DNA of 64,000 bases, from the NCBI GenBank assembly GCA_038120765.1, contig JAYOMI010000008.1:1-64000 (forward strand), given 5' to 3'. This document shows positions 17,060-26,700 of this stretch, piece after piece. Source of the stretch: CAXBCP01 sp038120765 (GTDB taxonomy: Bacteria > Pseudomonadota > Alphaproteobacteria > MPNO01 > UBA830). The notes below the pieces were generated by a model that did no database searches, was not told the origin of the DNA, and saw only the letters and a list, made by a program, of their open reading frames with translations. The position numbers were made by a program, and so were the translations under genes. Positions within the stretch are counted from its first letter, which is position 1, and each line of letters begins with the position of its first letter.

Positions 17060-18519
17060 TCCGGCGGCCGGTAATTCGGCGCTTCCCGCATGATCGAGAC
17101 GTCATGCACGTGGCCTTCGCGGAAACCGGCGGAGGTCGCCCGCCGGAACGTGCAGTTCCGCTGCATTTCGACGATGGTTCCGTTGCCGGTATAGCCCATC
17201 GACGCCCGCAGCCCGCCGATCAGCTGATGCAGCACAGCCCCCGCAGGCCCCTTGTAAGGCACCCTGCCCTCGATGCCCTCCGGGACGAGCTTGAGCGAGT
17301 CGTTCACTTCCTGCTGGAAGTAACGGTCGGCCGAGCCCTGCGCCATGGCGCCGAGCGAGCCCATGCCGCGATAGGATTTGTAGGAGCGGCCCTGATACAG
17401 GAATACCTCGCCCGGGCTTTCCTCGGTTCCCGCAAGCAGGGAGCCGACCATTACGCAATCGGCGCCGGCGGCGATCGCCTTCGCCAGATCGCCCGACAGG
17501 CGCACACCGCCATCTGCGATGCACGGCACATCCTGCGCGCGGCAGGCCTCCGCCGATTCCATGACGGCGCTGAATTGCGGGACGCCGACGCCGGTCACGG
17601 CGCGGGTCGTGCAGATCGACCCCGGTCCGATACCGATCTTGACCGAATCCGCCCCCGCATCGATCAGCGCCTTTGCGCCGTCCGGTGTCGCGATATTGCC
17701 GGCGATCACCTGCGTGCTGTTGGAAATGCGCTTGATGCGCCCCACCGTCTCCAGCACGCCCCGTGAATGCCCATGTGCGGTATCGACCACCACGACATCG
17801 GCCTCGGCATCGATCAGCGCTTCGGCGCGGGCGAAACCGTCTTCGCCGACACCGGTTGCCGCCGCGACCCGCAGGCGGCCCTTGTCATCCTTGGTCGCAT
17901 CGGGATGAAGTTTCGCCTTTTCCATGTCCTTGACCGTGATCAGGCCGATGCACCGATAGGCATCGTCCACGACCAGCAGCTTTTCGATCCGGAACTTGTG
18001 GAGAAGACGGCGCGCCTCGTCCATATCGACGGTTTCCCGCACCGTAACCAGGTCTTCGCGGGTCATAAGCTCGCTGACGGGCTGCCCCGGATTGTCGGCA
18101 AATCTGACGTCCCGGTTGGTCAGGACGCCGACAAGCTTGCCGCCATTGCGTTCGACAACGGGGATACCGGAAATGCGGTGACCTTCCATCAGCGCCAGCG
18201 CATCTGCCAGCGTGCGCTCGGGACCGATCGTCACCGGGTTCACGACCATACCGGATTCGAATTTCTTGACGGCGCGAACCTCGTCCGCCTGCAGGGCGAT
18301 ATCCATATTCTTGTGCAGAACGCCGATCCCGCCGAACTGCGCCATGGCGATCGCCATGCTGGATTCGGTAACCGTATCCATGGCCGCCGAAATGAGCGGT
18401 ATACCGAGCGATATCGTTCGGGTCAGTCGGGTTCGGGTGTCGGCTGCGTGGGGGAGTACGGCGGATTCCGCGGGTACGAGGAGTATGTCGTCAAAGGTCA
18501 GCGCTTCGCGGATTTCCAT
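17056..18519 (-). CDS. guaB: IMP dehydrogenase
   Basis: GuaB oxidises IMP to XMP with NAD+, the rate-limiting step of GTP synthesis. The 487-residue protein has the TIM-barrel start FDDILLVPAES, a paired CBS insert (about residues 95-205), the active-site loop GIGPGSICTTR with the catalytic cysteine, and the phosphate site IADGGVRLSGD. It overlaps guaA by 4 bases and lies 87 bases downstream of rlmE. Confidence 0.97.
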   Translation of the reverse strand: MEIREALTFDDILLVPAESAVLPHAADTRTRLTRTISLGIPLISAAMDTVTESSMAIAMAQFGGIGVLHKNMDIALQADEVRAVKKFESGMVVNPVTIGPERTLADALALMEGHRISGIPVVERNGGKLVGVLTNRDVRFADNPGQPVSELMTREDLVTVRETVDMDEARRLLHKFRIEKLLVVDDAYRCIGLITVKDMEKAKLHPDATKDDKGRLRVAAATGVGEDGFARAEALIDAEADVVVVDTAHGHSRGVLETVGRIKRISNSTQVIAGNIATPDGAKALIDAGADSVKIGIGPGSICTTRAVTGVGVPQFSAVMESAEACRAQDVPCIADGGVRLSGDLAKAIAAGADCVMVGSLLAGTEESPGEVFLYQGRSYKSYRGMGSLGAMAQGSADRYFQQEVNDSLKLVPEGIEGRVPYKGPAGAVLHQLIGGLRASMGYTGNGTIVEMQRNCTFRRATSAGFREGHVHDVSIMREAPNYRPPE

Positions 18520-18606
18520 GTCACAGCCTACTATTGGAGTGACGCAGAAATATATACATCGCGCACTCGAATCCCAAACGGAATAGCGGTTCCGGCCGCG
18601 AAAAAA

Positions 18607-19350
18607 TTACGTGTTTCCCCGGAACCCCGTCGCGACGATGTAAGTCTCCGGACTTTCAGGCCGCGAAGCGTCGGGCTTGACCGTCCGGACCTTGTCGAAA
18701 CTGCGGTTGATCGTCGTCATCAGCTCGCCATGGGCGCCCCCGGCGAAGGCCTTCATCACCAGGGTGCCGCCTTTGATCAGCGCCTCGCAGGCGAAGGCAT
18801 GGGCCTCTTCGCACAGGGCCATCGTACGCAGGTGGTCCGTCGATTTGTGGCCCGTCACCGGCGCCGCCATATCGCTGAGAACAACGTCGGCCTGTCCGCC
18901 CAGCGCCTCCATCATTCGGGCAGGCGCTTCCGGGAGGCTGATATCGAGGCACAGAACCTCTGCGCCGCCGACGGCCTCCATCTCCTGGATATCGACCGCG
19001 ACGACCCTGCCGCCGCCGTCGCCCGGCTGAACGCGTTCTACGGCGATCTGTGTCCAGCCGCCGGGGGCCGCCCCGATATCGATGACCTTCTGGCCGCGCC
19101 GCAGCAGACCGTACTGATCGTCCAGCTGGACAAGCTTGAACGCCGCACGCGATCGCAGGCCCTGTTTGCGGGCTTCGGCGACATAGGGATCGTTGAGCTG
19201 ACGGTCGAGCCAGCGGGTTGACGACGCGGTTCGGCCGCGCGCGGTCTTGACGCGCACCCGCATGTTGCGCCCGGTCAGCCCCCGCCCTGAGGACTTCGCG
19301 CCCGATGCGCCGCCTTTTCCGCTGCCGCGTCCGCTAGATTTACGTGCCAT
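18607..19350 (-). CDS. rlmE: 23S rRNA (uridine-2552)-2'-O-methyltransferase RlmE
   Basis: RlmE (FtsJ/RrmJ) methylates U2552 in the A loop of 23S rRNA late in 50S assembly. The 247-residue protein has the SAM-binding motif VIDIGAAPGGWTQ, the catalytic region VLSDMAAPVTGH and KAFAGG, after a basic Gly/Ser/Arg-rich N-terminal extension of about 45 residues that probably contacts RNA. Gene order ppx-rlmE-guaB is consistent with other alphaproteobacteria. Confidence 0.95.
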   Translation of the reverse strand: MARKSSGRGSGKGGASGAKSSGRGLTGRNMRVRVKTARGRTASSTRWLDRQLNDPYVAEARKQGLRSRAAFKLVQLDDQYGLLRRGQKVIDIGAAPGGWTQIAVERVQPGDGGGRVVAVDIQEMEAVGGAEVLCLDISLPEAPARMMEALGGQADVVLSDMAAPVTGHKSTDHLRTMALCEEAHAFACEALIKGGTLVMKAFAGGAHGELMTTINRSFDKVRTVKPDASRPESPETYIVATGFRGNT

Positions 19351-19357
19351 TCAGGCG

Positions 19358-20569
19358 TTATTCCGCCGCCGAGGCGGTTGCAGTGCTGCAGATTGCCTGG
19401 GGCTGCCCCGCCATCACGCTCAGAATCCCCTCGCGGACACCGCGATCGGCGACGCGCAGCCTGCCCGCCGGCCAGAGCCGGCAGACAGCCTGCAGAACGG
19501 CGCAACCGGCGACGACCAGATCGGCCCGGTTATGGCCGATACAGGGGTGCGCTGCACGCTGATCGAAATTCTGTATGGAAAGTTCGCCGCTGATGCGGGC
19601 GACAGCATCGAATGACAGCCAGGCGCCGTCGACCATCGACCTGTTATATCTCGGCAGGCACATATCCACCCCGGCGATGGTGGTGACCGTCCCGGCGGTG
19701 CCTACCATCTGGACCCTGCCCTCGGCGATCTTGCTCGAAATGCCATGTTCTTCATCGAACGACCTGAGCATACCCATCACGTCCGACACAAGCTTTTCGT
19801 ATTCAGCCGGCGAGAAATCGTTTCCGCCATGCTGTTCGGTGAGCGTCACCACGCCGCAGGGGAGAGATGTCCAGCCATCGACGCGTGCGCCGCCGCCCGG
19901 CAGAATCCGCGCCCAGACAAATTCCGCACTGCCGCCCCCGACATCGAACATCAGGGCATGATCGTGCGTCTGGTCGAGCAGCGAAAAACAGCCGGTGAGG
20001 GTCAGTTCCGCCTCTTCGCGCGAACTTATGACCTCCAGATCAATCCCGGCTTCCTCTTTCACCCGTTCGACAAAATCAGCGCTGTTGCCGGCCGACCGCG
20101 CCGCCTGCGTCGCGACGCAGCGCGATTCCGAAACCCGGCGACGCGTCATCTTTTTCGCGCAGATCTTGAGCGCCTCGACAGTCCGCTCGATCGCCTGATC
20201 CGACAAGGTGCCGGCGGCGCTGACGCCCTCGCCGAGCCGGACGATACGCGAAAATCCATCGACAACCCGAAAACCATTACGAGTGGGATGGGCAATCAAC
20301 AACCGGCAGTTGTTGGTCCCCAAATCGAGCGCTGCGAACACACGGTCACGGCGACCGGACCCATTTCTGCGACCCGACCTGCCTCGTCCATCCGCCCGGC
20401 TGTTATTTTTCTGCGGCGGCATTGCCGACACGCTTCCTCTCCGTCGCGCTTTGCCCCGGGCAGGCCTGCGCATGGTTATTTGTTCTTCAATGATTAAACT
20501 ATATCTGCCAAACAATGACCTGCGAAGCAGTTTTTCAGCCAAACCGGCCGATGAAACATTCCTAAGCAT
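19358..20569 (-). CDS. Ppx/GppA family phosphatase
   Basis: An ASKHA-fold phosphatase of the exopolyphosphatase/guanosine pentaphosphate phosphatase family. The motifs LDLGTNNCRLLI and FDVGGGSAEFVW form the two phosphate-binding loops. The longest frame gives 403 residues with an ATG at 20569 (AGAAG upstream); an ATG at 20473 would remove 32 residues that show no family similarity and is also plausible. The N-terminal 75 residues are Arg/Gly-rich. It may degrade polyphosphate or pppGpp; the two activities cannot be told apart here. It is first in the minus-strand unit with rlmE, guaB and guaA, divergent from tRNA-Gln. Confidence 0.9.
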   Translation of the reverse strand: MLRNVSSAGLAEKLLRRSLFGRYSLIIEEQITMRRPARGKARRRGSVSAMPPQKNNSRADGRGRSGRRNGSGRRDRVFAALDLGTNNCRLLIAHPTRNGFRVVDGFSRIVRLGEGVSAAGTLSDQAIERTVEALKICAKKMTRRRVSESRCVATQAARSAGNSADFVERVKEEAGIDLEVISSREEAELTLTGCFSLLDQTHDHALMFDVGGGSAEFVWARILPGGGARVDGWTSLPCGVVTLTEQHGGNDFSPAEYEKLVSDVMGMLRSFDEEHGISSKIAEGRVQMVGTAGTVTTIAGVDMCLPRYNRSMVDGAWLSFDAVARISGELSIQNFDQRAAHPCIGHNRADLVVAGCAVLQAVCRLWPAGRLRVADRGVREGILSVMAGQPQAICSTATASAAE

Positions 20570-20643
20570 AGTCGCTTCTCAACACTGCCGGCATATGCTA
20601 GAAACCGCGCCGGTTGCCGCAGGGGCTTTTGAAGTCCCGCCGT

Positions 20644-20717
20644 TGGGGAATAGTTTAACGGTAGAACGAGTGGCTCTGACCCGCTTAGTCCTGGTTCGAA
20701 TCCAGGTTCCCCAGCCA
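20644..20717 (+). tRNA. tRNA-Gln (anticodon CTG)
   Basis: The 74-base gene has a 7-bp acceptor stem (TGGGGAA with TTCCCCA), an anticodon stem AGTGG/CCGCT enclosing the loop CTCTGAC, giving anticodon CTG, and the T arm CCTGG-TTCGAAT-CCAGG. The CCA end is encoded (20715-20717). The first base being U is typical of tRNA-Gln. It reads CAG codons. Confidence 0.95.
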
Positions 20718-20840
20718 ACCTTTATTGCCGCCCGCCCCACCTATCGTCGAACCTGACCGGAATATCCTGTATGTTCCCGGACCATGCGGGCCTCCGCGCA
20801 GGCAGGGCCCACACAGGGATATGCAATCGGGGGGATACGA

Positions 20841-21479
20841 ATGTCGGAAGGCCTATCAAACGGCAGGCGCCAGTGCCTGGTGGTGTCGTGCCATCCGCTT
20901 GCCAACAGCCTGTGCAAGCATCTTGCCGCCCGGGTCATTCGCGGATTGGCGGATTCCGGCCTCGAAATCGAACATCTTGATCTTTACGAAAGCGATTTCA
21001 CCGCCCCCCTGACGGCGGCGGAACGGCAGGGCTATCACGCCGGTGCGTTTGACGCGTCCGCCCTCTCCCGGGAGATCGAGGCCCTTCAGCACGCAGAGAT
21101 TCTCGTCCTGGTTTTTCCGACGTGGTGGTTCGGGATGCCGGCATTGCTCAAAGGATGGTTCGACCGGGTATGGGCACCCGGCGTCGCTTTCAACCAGCCC
21201 GACAAGGCCGGCGGGCGCATAACGCCGAATCTCGACGGACTAAAGCAATGTCTCGTGATCACCACGCTTGGCTCCCCCTGGTGGGTCGACCGCCTGGTCG
21301 TGCGCCGCCCCCTCCGGCGTATTCTGAAAAGGGTGCTGATCGGCGCCTGTGCGCCAACCGCCCGTTTCGAGATGCTGAGCGTCTACAGCGCGGAGGCCCT
21401 CGATCCACGGCGTCTCGACCGGTTTCTCGGTAAAATCGATACGGCGGTGAAGAATATTATCCGGCACGCGTCGAGTTGA
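20841..21479 (+). CDS. NAD(P)H-dependent oxidoreductase, flavodoxin fold
   Basis: A 212-residue flavoprotein of the NQO1/KefF/MdaB type. SCHPLANS holds the FMN/FAD phosphate loop and FPTWWFGMPALLKGWFDRVW is the conserved second motif. Members reduce quinones or nitro compounds with two electrons. The ATG at 20841 is preferred because GGGGGGA lies 7 bases upstream and the family starts close to the first beta strand. The following array of stem-loops begins 61 bases after the stop and may form part of its transcript's 3' end. Confidence 0.88.
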   Translation: MSEGLSNGRRQCLVVSCHPLANSLCKHLAARVIRGLADSGLEIEHLDLYESDFTAPLTAAERQGYHAGAFDASALSREIEALQHAEILVLVFPTWWFGMPALLKGWFDRVWAPGVAFNQPDKAGGRITPNLDGLKQCLVITTLGSPWWVDRLVVRRPLRRILKRVLIGACAPTARFEMLSVYSAEALDPRRLDRFLGKIDTAVKNIIRHASS

Positions 21480-21540
21480 ACTCCCGAGAGCCGTCAGCGC
21501 GCGGTCGAAAATCGCCGATGAGAAACGCCTGAAAGAAGTC

Positions 21541-21717
21541 GGCGACGGTCCGGATACGCTGGACCGTCGCCGGTAGGACTGTCCGGGGTAGGCGTCAGAC
21601 AGTCCGCTAGATGAATTGTCGGGGGTAGGCATCCGACAACCCATCGGTCGCGCGGCATCCGCGAACGGATGCAGGGCGACACACCCGGACAGGCAGGGTA
21701 GGCATTGCCTGTCAGGG
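21541..21717 (+). repeat. Array of five stem-loops with a conserved loop GGGTAGGC
   Basis: Five perfect hairpins follow one another. Unit 1: GGCGACGGTCC (21541-21551) with GGACCGTCGCC (21561-21571), loop GGATACGCT. Unit 2: GGACTGTC (21576-21583) with GACAGTCC (21598-21605). Unit 3: TTGTCGG (21616-21622) with CCGACAA (21633-21639), extended by ATG/CAT outside a 2x2 internal loop. Unit 4: GCATCCG (21655-21661) with CGGATGC (21666-21672), tetraloop CGAA. Unit 5: GACAGGC (21688-21694) with GCCTGTC (21707-21713), extended by CCC/GGG. Units 2, 3 and 5 share GGGTAGGC followed by GT or AT in the loop, at 21586, 21623 and 21696; unit 1 has the degenerate GGATACGC. The stems differ but keep pairing. 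Spacing is about 34-37 bases. There is no U-tract, so these are not ordinary terminators. The strand is arbitrary. Confidence 0.7.
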
Positions 21718-22064
21718 ATCTCAATTTCGATACAACGCGGTCTACCTGGCAACCGGACCCTGCCCCTCATTACACCACCGGCTTACGGGGCTTATATGGT
21801 TGGCCGAACCCGCCGCGAAAAGGCGACAAATTTCTTCAGATATTATGCAATATTTTTGCCATCTCTTTGAATCATATCAGTTTCAATAGGTTAGCATCCG
21901 TTAACCATAAATGAAAAATCGAAGTTGTAAAGAATCCCGACACAATACATATCGACAACCACAAACCACCGGATTCGAAGGCCTGTGGCCGGCAAACAGT
22001 CCCTTCCCGGTCGCAATGCTTCGACTTAAAGTCGCAAAATTAATGGTCCGCGGAAAATAGAGGG

Positions 22065-22109
22065 TTGTCGTTTACCGGGAAACCGTTCTATATATCGGTC
22101 CGTTATATA
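22065..22109 (+). promoter_or_regulatory. Candidate promoter and operator of the padR efflux operon
   Basis: A -35-like TTGTCG (22065-22070) and a -10-like TATATA (22089-22094) are 18 bases apart. A 21-bp imperfect palindrome centred on 22099 (arms TATATATCGG and its complement with one mismatch, 22089-22109) covers the -10, a good position for autorepression by the PadR regulator encoded 31 bases further on. Confidence 0.45.
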
Positions 22110-22139
22110 TCGATTTATTTTCCCGGAGCGCGCTGAACG

Positions 22140-22712
22140 ATGGATGTTAAAACTCTTTGTCTCGGCGTTCTCTCCCGAGGCGACGCCACCGGATACGAGA
22201 TAAAGAAGCAGTGCGAAGAAGGCCCGTTCGCCTATTTCTACGCCGCCGGTTTCGGCTCGATCTATCCGGCGCTGAACGCCCTTAAGAACGACGGTCTCAT
22301 TTCCGTCAAAGAGGTCGCGCAGTCCGGAAAGCCCGCAAAGAAAGTCTATTCAATTACCGCAGAAGGCCGCCTCGCCTTTATCCGGGCGCTTCGGGAAGCC
22401 CCTGCCCCCGACAGAATGCGGTCCGATTTCCTGTTCACAATGTTTTTCGGCCAGCTTCTGCCCGCGAAAGAGATCGATACGCTGATTACGGACCGGCTCG
22501 ACATGCTGCACCGCGTTCTCGGCGAAATGGAACAATGCCGAACGCCGGATATGCCGGACGGCGAGGCCTTCTCGCTGGGCTATGGCATGGCGATCTGCAG
22601 AGCGGCGGCCGACTACCTGGACAGTCACAGACACGAACTGGTCGGCGCTGCCCTTCGCAATGAAATGCCGGCTGCGCCTTCCGTCTCCCCCGCTGAAAGG
22701 GTTGAGATATGA
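22140..22712 (+). CDS. PadR family transcriptional regulator
   Basis: A 190-residue regulator with the PadR winged-helix domain in the first 80 residues (TLCLGVLSRGDATGYEIKKQCEEG, then FGSIYPALNALKNDGLISV) and a C-terminal helical dimerisation domain. PadR proteins usually repress efflux or detoxification genes and are released by the substrate. This gene overlaps the efflux adaptor gene by 4 bases, so it very likely controls its own operon through the palindrome at 22089-22109. GGAG lies 11 bases before the ATG. Confidence 0.92.
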   Translation: MDVKTLCLGVLSRGDATGYEIKKQCEEGPFAYFYAAGFGSIYPALNALKNDGLISVKEVAQSGKPAKKVYSITAEGRLAFIRALREAPAPDRMRSDFLFTMFFGQLLPAKEIDTLITDRLDMLHRVLGEMEQCRTPDMPDGEAFSLGYGMAICRAAADYLDSHRHELVGAALRNEMPAAPSVSPAERVEI

Positions 22713-23797
22713 GATCTTCGGTTATCATCGCCTGCACGCTTGCGATCGGCGCCACCGCCTGGATCCTCTCGGGTCAGTTTGCCGACGGCGACAAGCGCGC
22801 AGCGGCGAACGTCGCCGAGACACCTCAGGAAGCGGCCGAAAGGCCCCTCGCCTCGGTGCGGGTTCGCGTCCTGCAATCCCGCGTCAAACAGGACGTGCTG
22901 GTCGTTAACGGCCGGACCGAGGAGTCCCGGAAAGTCATACTGCGGGCGGAAACGGCCGGCCCTATCATCGAAGTACCCTCCACAGAAGGCAGCGTCGTGG
23001 AGGCCGACGAGGTCATCGCCCGTCAAAGCGTGGAAGACCGGAATGCGCTTCTTGCGGAAGCCACCGCCCTCGTCGAGCAACGGGAAATCGAATACCGGGC
23101 CGCGACCGAGCTTGCCAAAAAGGGATTCCGCTCGGGCACCAAGGTGGCGGAGGCGCGCGCCCAGCTGGATGCCGCGCGGGCACGAACCAAATCCATGCGG
23201 ATCGATATCTCCCGAACGACGATCAGGGCGCCTTTTCGGGGCATCCTGGAAACGCGATACGTTGAAAAAGGCGACTACGTCAGGGTCGGAGACAATATTG
23301 CCTCTATCGTCGATCTCGACCCCGTCCTTGCGGTCGCTTCCGTGTCGGAGCGTAACGTCGGTTCGATTACAATCGACGAGCCCGGACAGGTAACGTTTAT
23401 CGGCGGTGGCGTGGCCAACGGAAAAATCCGTTTCATCTCCTCCGTCGCCGATCCGGACACCCGGTCCTTCCGGGTTGAGCTGGAAGTTCCCAACCCCGAC
23501 CATCGCATCCGGGCAGGGATGACCGGCAAACTGACGCTGCCGCTGCCGCCCATGCGTGCCCATGTGCTCTCCCCGGCCGTACTCACCCTGGCCGATGACG
23601 GCCGGATCGGCGTCCGTATTGTGGATGCGGCGGATATCGTCCGGTTCAAGCCGGTATCCATCCTGACCCAGTCTTCCGAGGGTATCTGGGTATCGGGGCT
23701 GGCGGATGGCGAGCGGCTGATCACCGTCGGCCATGAATACGTCCGCGCAGGCGAGAAAGTCCGGGCTATTCCGGAAACGGCGGTGACCGGTTCATGA
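22709..23797 (+). CDS. RND efflux periplasmic adaptor (membrane fusion protein)
   Basis: A 362-residue HlyD/AcrA-type adaptor with an N-terminal membrane anchor (about residues 4-20), a lipoyl half-motif at EVPSTEGSVVEADEVIAR, a helical hairpin rich in Ala/Glu (about 115-165), the second lipoyl half at IRAPFRGILETRYVEKGDYVRVGD, and a beta-barrel region (VTFIGGG...RIRAGMTGKL). It links the inner-membrane RND pump to an outer-membrane channel, which is not encoded here. It overlaps both padR and the pump gene by 4 bases. Confidence 0.92.
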   Translation: MRSSVIIACTLAIGATAWILSGQFADGDKRAAANVAETPQEAAERPLASVRVRVLQSRVKQDVLVVNGRTEESRKVILRAETAGPIIEVPSTEGSVVEADEVIARQSVEDRNALLAEATALVEQREIEYRAATELAKKGFRSGTKVAEARAQLDAARARTKSMRIDISRTTIRAPFRGILETRYVEKGDYVRVGDNIASIVDLDPVLAVASVSERNVGSITIDEPGQVTFIGGGVANGKIRFISSVADPDTRSFRVELEVPNPDHRIRAGMTGKLTLPLPPMRAHVLSPAVLTLADDGRIGVRIVDAADIVRFKPVSILTQSSEGIWVSGLADGERLITVGHEYVRAGEKVRAIPETAVTGS

Positions 23798-26700
23798 GTA
23801 TCATCGACGCCGCTCTATCGCGCTCGCGAACGGTTATCGCCGTCCTCGCTCTGCTGCTGATCGCGGGATTTTCATCCTACGTGAATATCCCGAAAGAGGC
23901 GCGGCCCGACGTGAACGTGCCGATCATCTATGTTTCGATGTCGCTGAAAGGCATCTCTCCCGAGGATGCGGAGCGGTTGCTGGTCCGGCCGATGGAAACC
24001 GAGGTCAAATCGATCGAGGGTATCAAGGAAATACGCTCGAGCGCCTTTCAGGGCGGTGCGAACGTGCTGCTCGAATTCGAAGCCGGCTTTGATGCCGACC
24101 GCGCGCTCGGGGACGTTCGCGAGAAAGTCGATATCGCGAAGGCCAACCTGCCCGACACGGCGGACGAGCCATCAGTCAATGAAGTCAATTTCAGCCTGTT
24201 TCCGATCATCATCGTCGCCCTTGGCGGCGAAGTGCCGGAACGTGCGCTGCTGAAGGTCGGGCGCGACCTTCAGGAGAAGATAGAGGGCATTTCGAGCGTT
24301 CTCGAAGCCACCATCGGCGGCGACCGCGACGAACAGGTCGAAATCGTTATCGACCCGCTGCTGGTCGACTCCTACGCGCTGGAACCGAAAGCCGTTCTCG
24401 ATGCGGTGAGCCGCTCGAACCAGCTGATCGCCGCCGGCTCGCTGCGCAGCGAAAAAGGCAGTTTCGCGGTAAAGGTGCCGGGACTGTTCGAAAACGTGGA
24501 CGATATCCTCGACATGCCGTTGAAAACCAGCGGCGATTCCGTCGTCACTGTGCGCGATATCGCTTCCGTCCGCCGCACGTTCGAAGACCGCGAGACCTAT
24601 GCGCGGCTGAACGGGAAGCCGGCGAGTTCCATCGAGGTCAACAAGCGTACCGGCGAAAACATCATCCAGACCGTCGATGCGGTGAAGGCCCTCGTCGCCG
24701 AAGAACGCAAATCATGGCCCGAACAGATCACCGTGACGTTCTCGGGCGACGATTCAAAGAACATCCGCAACATGCTGCGCGATCTTCAGAACAACGTGCT
24801 GTCCGCGGTTCTGCTGGTCATGATCATCATTGTCTCCGCTCTCGGCGTCAGAACGGGCCTGCTCGTCGGCATCGCTATTCCGGGATCGTTCCTGACCGGC
24901 ATTCTTGTCCTGTCGGCGTTCGGGCTCACGGTAAACATTGTCGTCCTGTTTGCCCTTATCCTGTCCGTCGGCCTGCTGGTCGACGGCGCGATTGTCGTTA
25001 CCGAATACGCCGACCGGCGCATGATCGAGGGCGCAAACCGCGTCACGGCCTATACCGAGGCCGCCAAACGGATGGCCTGGCCGATCATCGCATCGACGGC
25101 GACGACGCTTGCGGCGTTTCTGCCGCTTCTGTTCTGGCCGGGGCTTGTCGGCGAGTTCATGAAATTCCTCCCGATCACCCTGATCGCCACACTCGTCGCC
25201 TCCCTTTTCATGGCATTGATTTTCGTTCCGACCCTGGGCGCCCAGTTCGGCCGGCCCGGCGCCGTCGACAAGCGCATGGTCGACCAGATGGCGACAATGG
25301 AATCGGGCGACCTGTCGCAGACAGGCGGGTTCACCGGGGTCTATGTGAAAGTGCTGACGGCGGCACTGCGTCATCCGGCGAAGGTTGTCGGGATCGCAAT
25401 GGTCGCGCTTGTCGCGTCCTGGATGCTTTACGCCAATTTCGGCCGCGGATTCGAATTTTTCCCGAAAGTCGAGCCGGATCGTGCGGCCCTCAAGGTATTT
25501 GCCCGCGGCAATATGTCGGTCGACGAGCAGGCAAGACTCGTCGGTGAAGTAGAACAGCGAATCCTCGCCCTGCAGCGCGAACGCGGGGAGATGCGGGCCG
25601 TCTATATCCTGTCGGGCAAACAGCAGCGGCGCGACGACGCGCCGTCGGACATAATCGGCGCAATCACCATCGAATTCGCCGACTGGGATACCCGGCGCAG
25701 TGCCGACGAAATTCTCGCCGAGATCGTCGCCCGCTCGCAGGATCTGGCCGGCATACACATAGAAACGGCGAAGGAAGAAGCAGGCCCCCCGGTCGGCAAG
25801 CCGATACACCTGCTGGTGACATCCCGCGCGCCGGAGACGATTGCCCCCGCGGTCGCGAAGATCCGGGAGAAACTCGATACGATGTCCGGACTGAAAGACA
25901 TCGAGGACGGCAGGCCGGTTCCCGGCATCGAATGGGAACTTGCCGTCGACCGCGCCCAGGCTGCAAAGTTCGGTGCGGACGTCACCGTGATCGGCAATAT
26001 CATCCGTCTCGTTACAAACGGGCTTAAGGTATCGGACTTCAGACCGGATGATGCAGACGACGAAATAGATATCGTCATCCGCTATCCGACCGAAAACAGG
26101 ACCCTCGAGCAGCTCGACAACACACGGCTGCAAACGTCGAAAGGGCTGGTTCCGCTCAGCAACTTCGTAACACGCTCCCCGAAGCTTGAAACCAGCGAAT
26201 TGCGGCGGACCGATGCACGGCGATCCATGACCGTCAAAGCGGATCTGCTCCCGAGGGTTCTCGCCAATTCGAAGCTCGAAGAGATCGAGTCGTGGCTCGC
26301 GAACGAGGTCGGGCTCGATCCCCGCGTCGAGATCACGTTCAAGGGCGAAGACGAAGAGCAGAAGAAAGCGAGCGCGTTTCTCGCCAGGGCTTTCGGGATC
26401 GCCCTGTTCCTGATGGCGATCATCCTGGTCACGCAGTTCAATCGCTTCTATTCGGCATTTCTCATTCTGACCGCGGTCATAATGTCGACCGTGGGCGTGA
26501 TGCTGGGCCTGCTGATCATTCAGCAGCCGTTTTCCATCGTCATGAGCGGCATCGGCGTGATCGCGCTTGCCGGCATCGTCGTGAACAACAATATCGTTCT
26601 GATCGATACGTTCGATCGCATTGTCGGCACCGCGAAATCGCCGATAGAAGCCATTATCCGCACCGGCGCGCAACGCCTGCGGCCCGTGCTGCTGACCACG

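Larger units (their letters stand above)
21480..22139. other. 660-bp intergenic region: stem-loop array then AT-rich padR promoter region
   Basis: No credible gene is seen on either strand. The first part (21541-21717) holds five consecutive stem-loops. From about 21775 the sequence becomes AT-rich, with a small palindrome CGACTT-A-AAGTCG at 22022-22034, and ends in the promoter and operator of the padR operon. Confidence 0.7.

Noticed and set aside
17767..19221. 484-codon plus-strand open frame
   Set aside because: Antisense to guaB and rlmE.
21541..21717. Stem-loop array read as a CRISPR array or integron attC sites
   Set aside because: Units are hairpins with variable stems and no unique spacers; no cas genes, integrase or attC core sites are present.
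24754..26673. 639-codon minus-strand open frame
   Set aside because: Antisense to the RND pump gene; rich in Arg, Asp and Gln, typical of a shadow frame.
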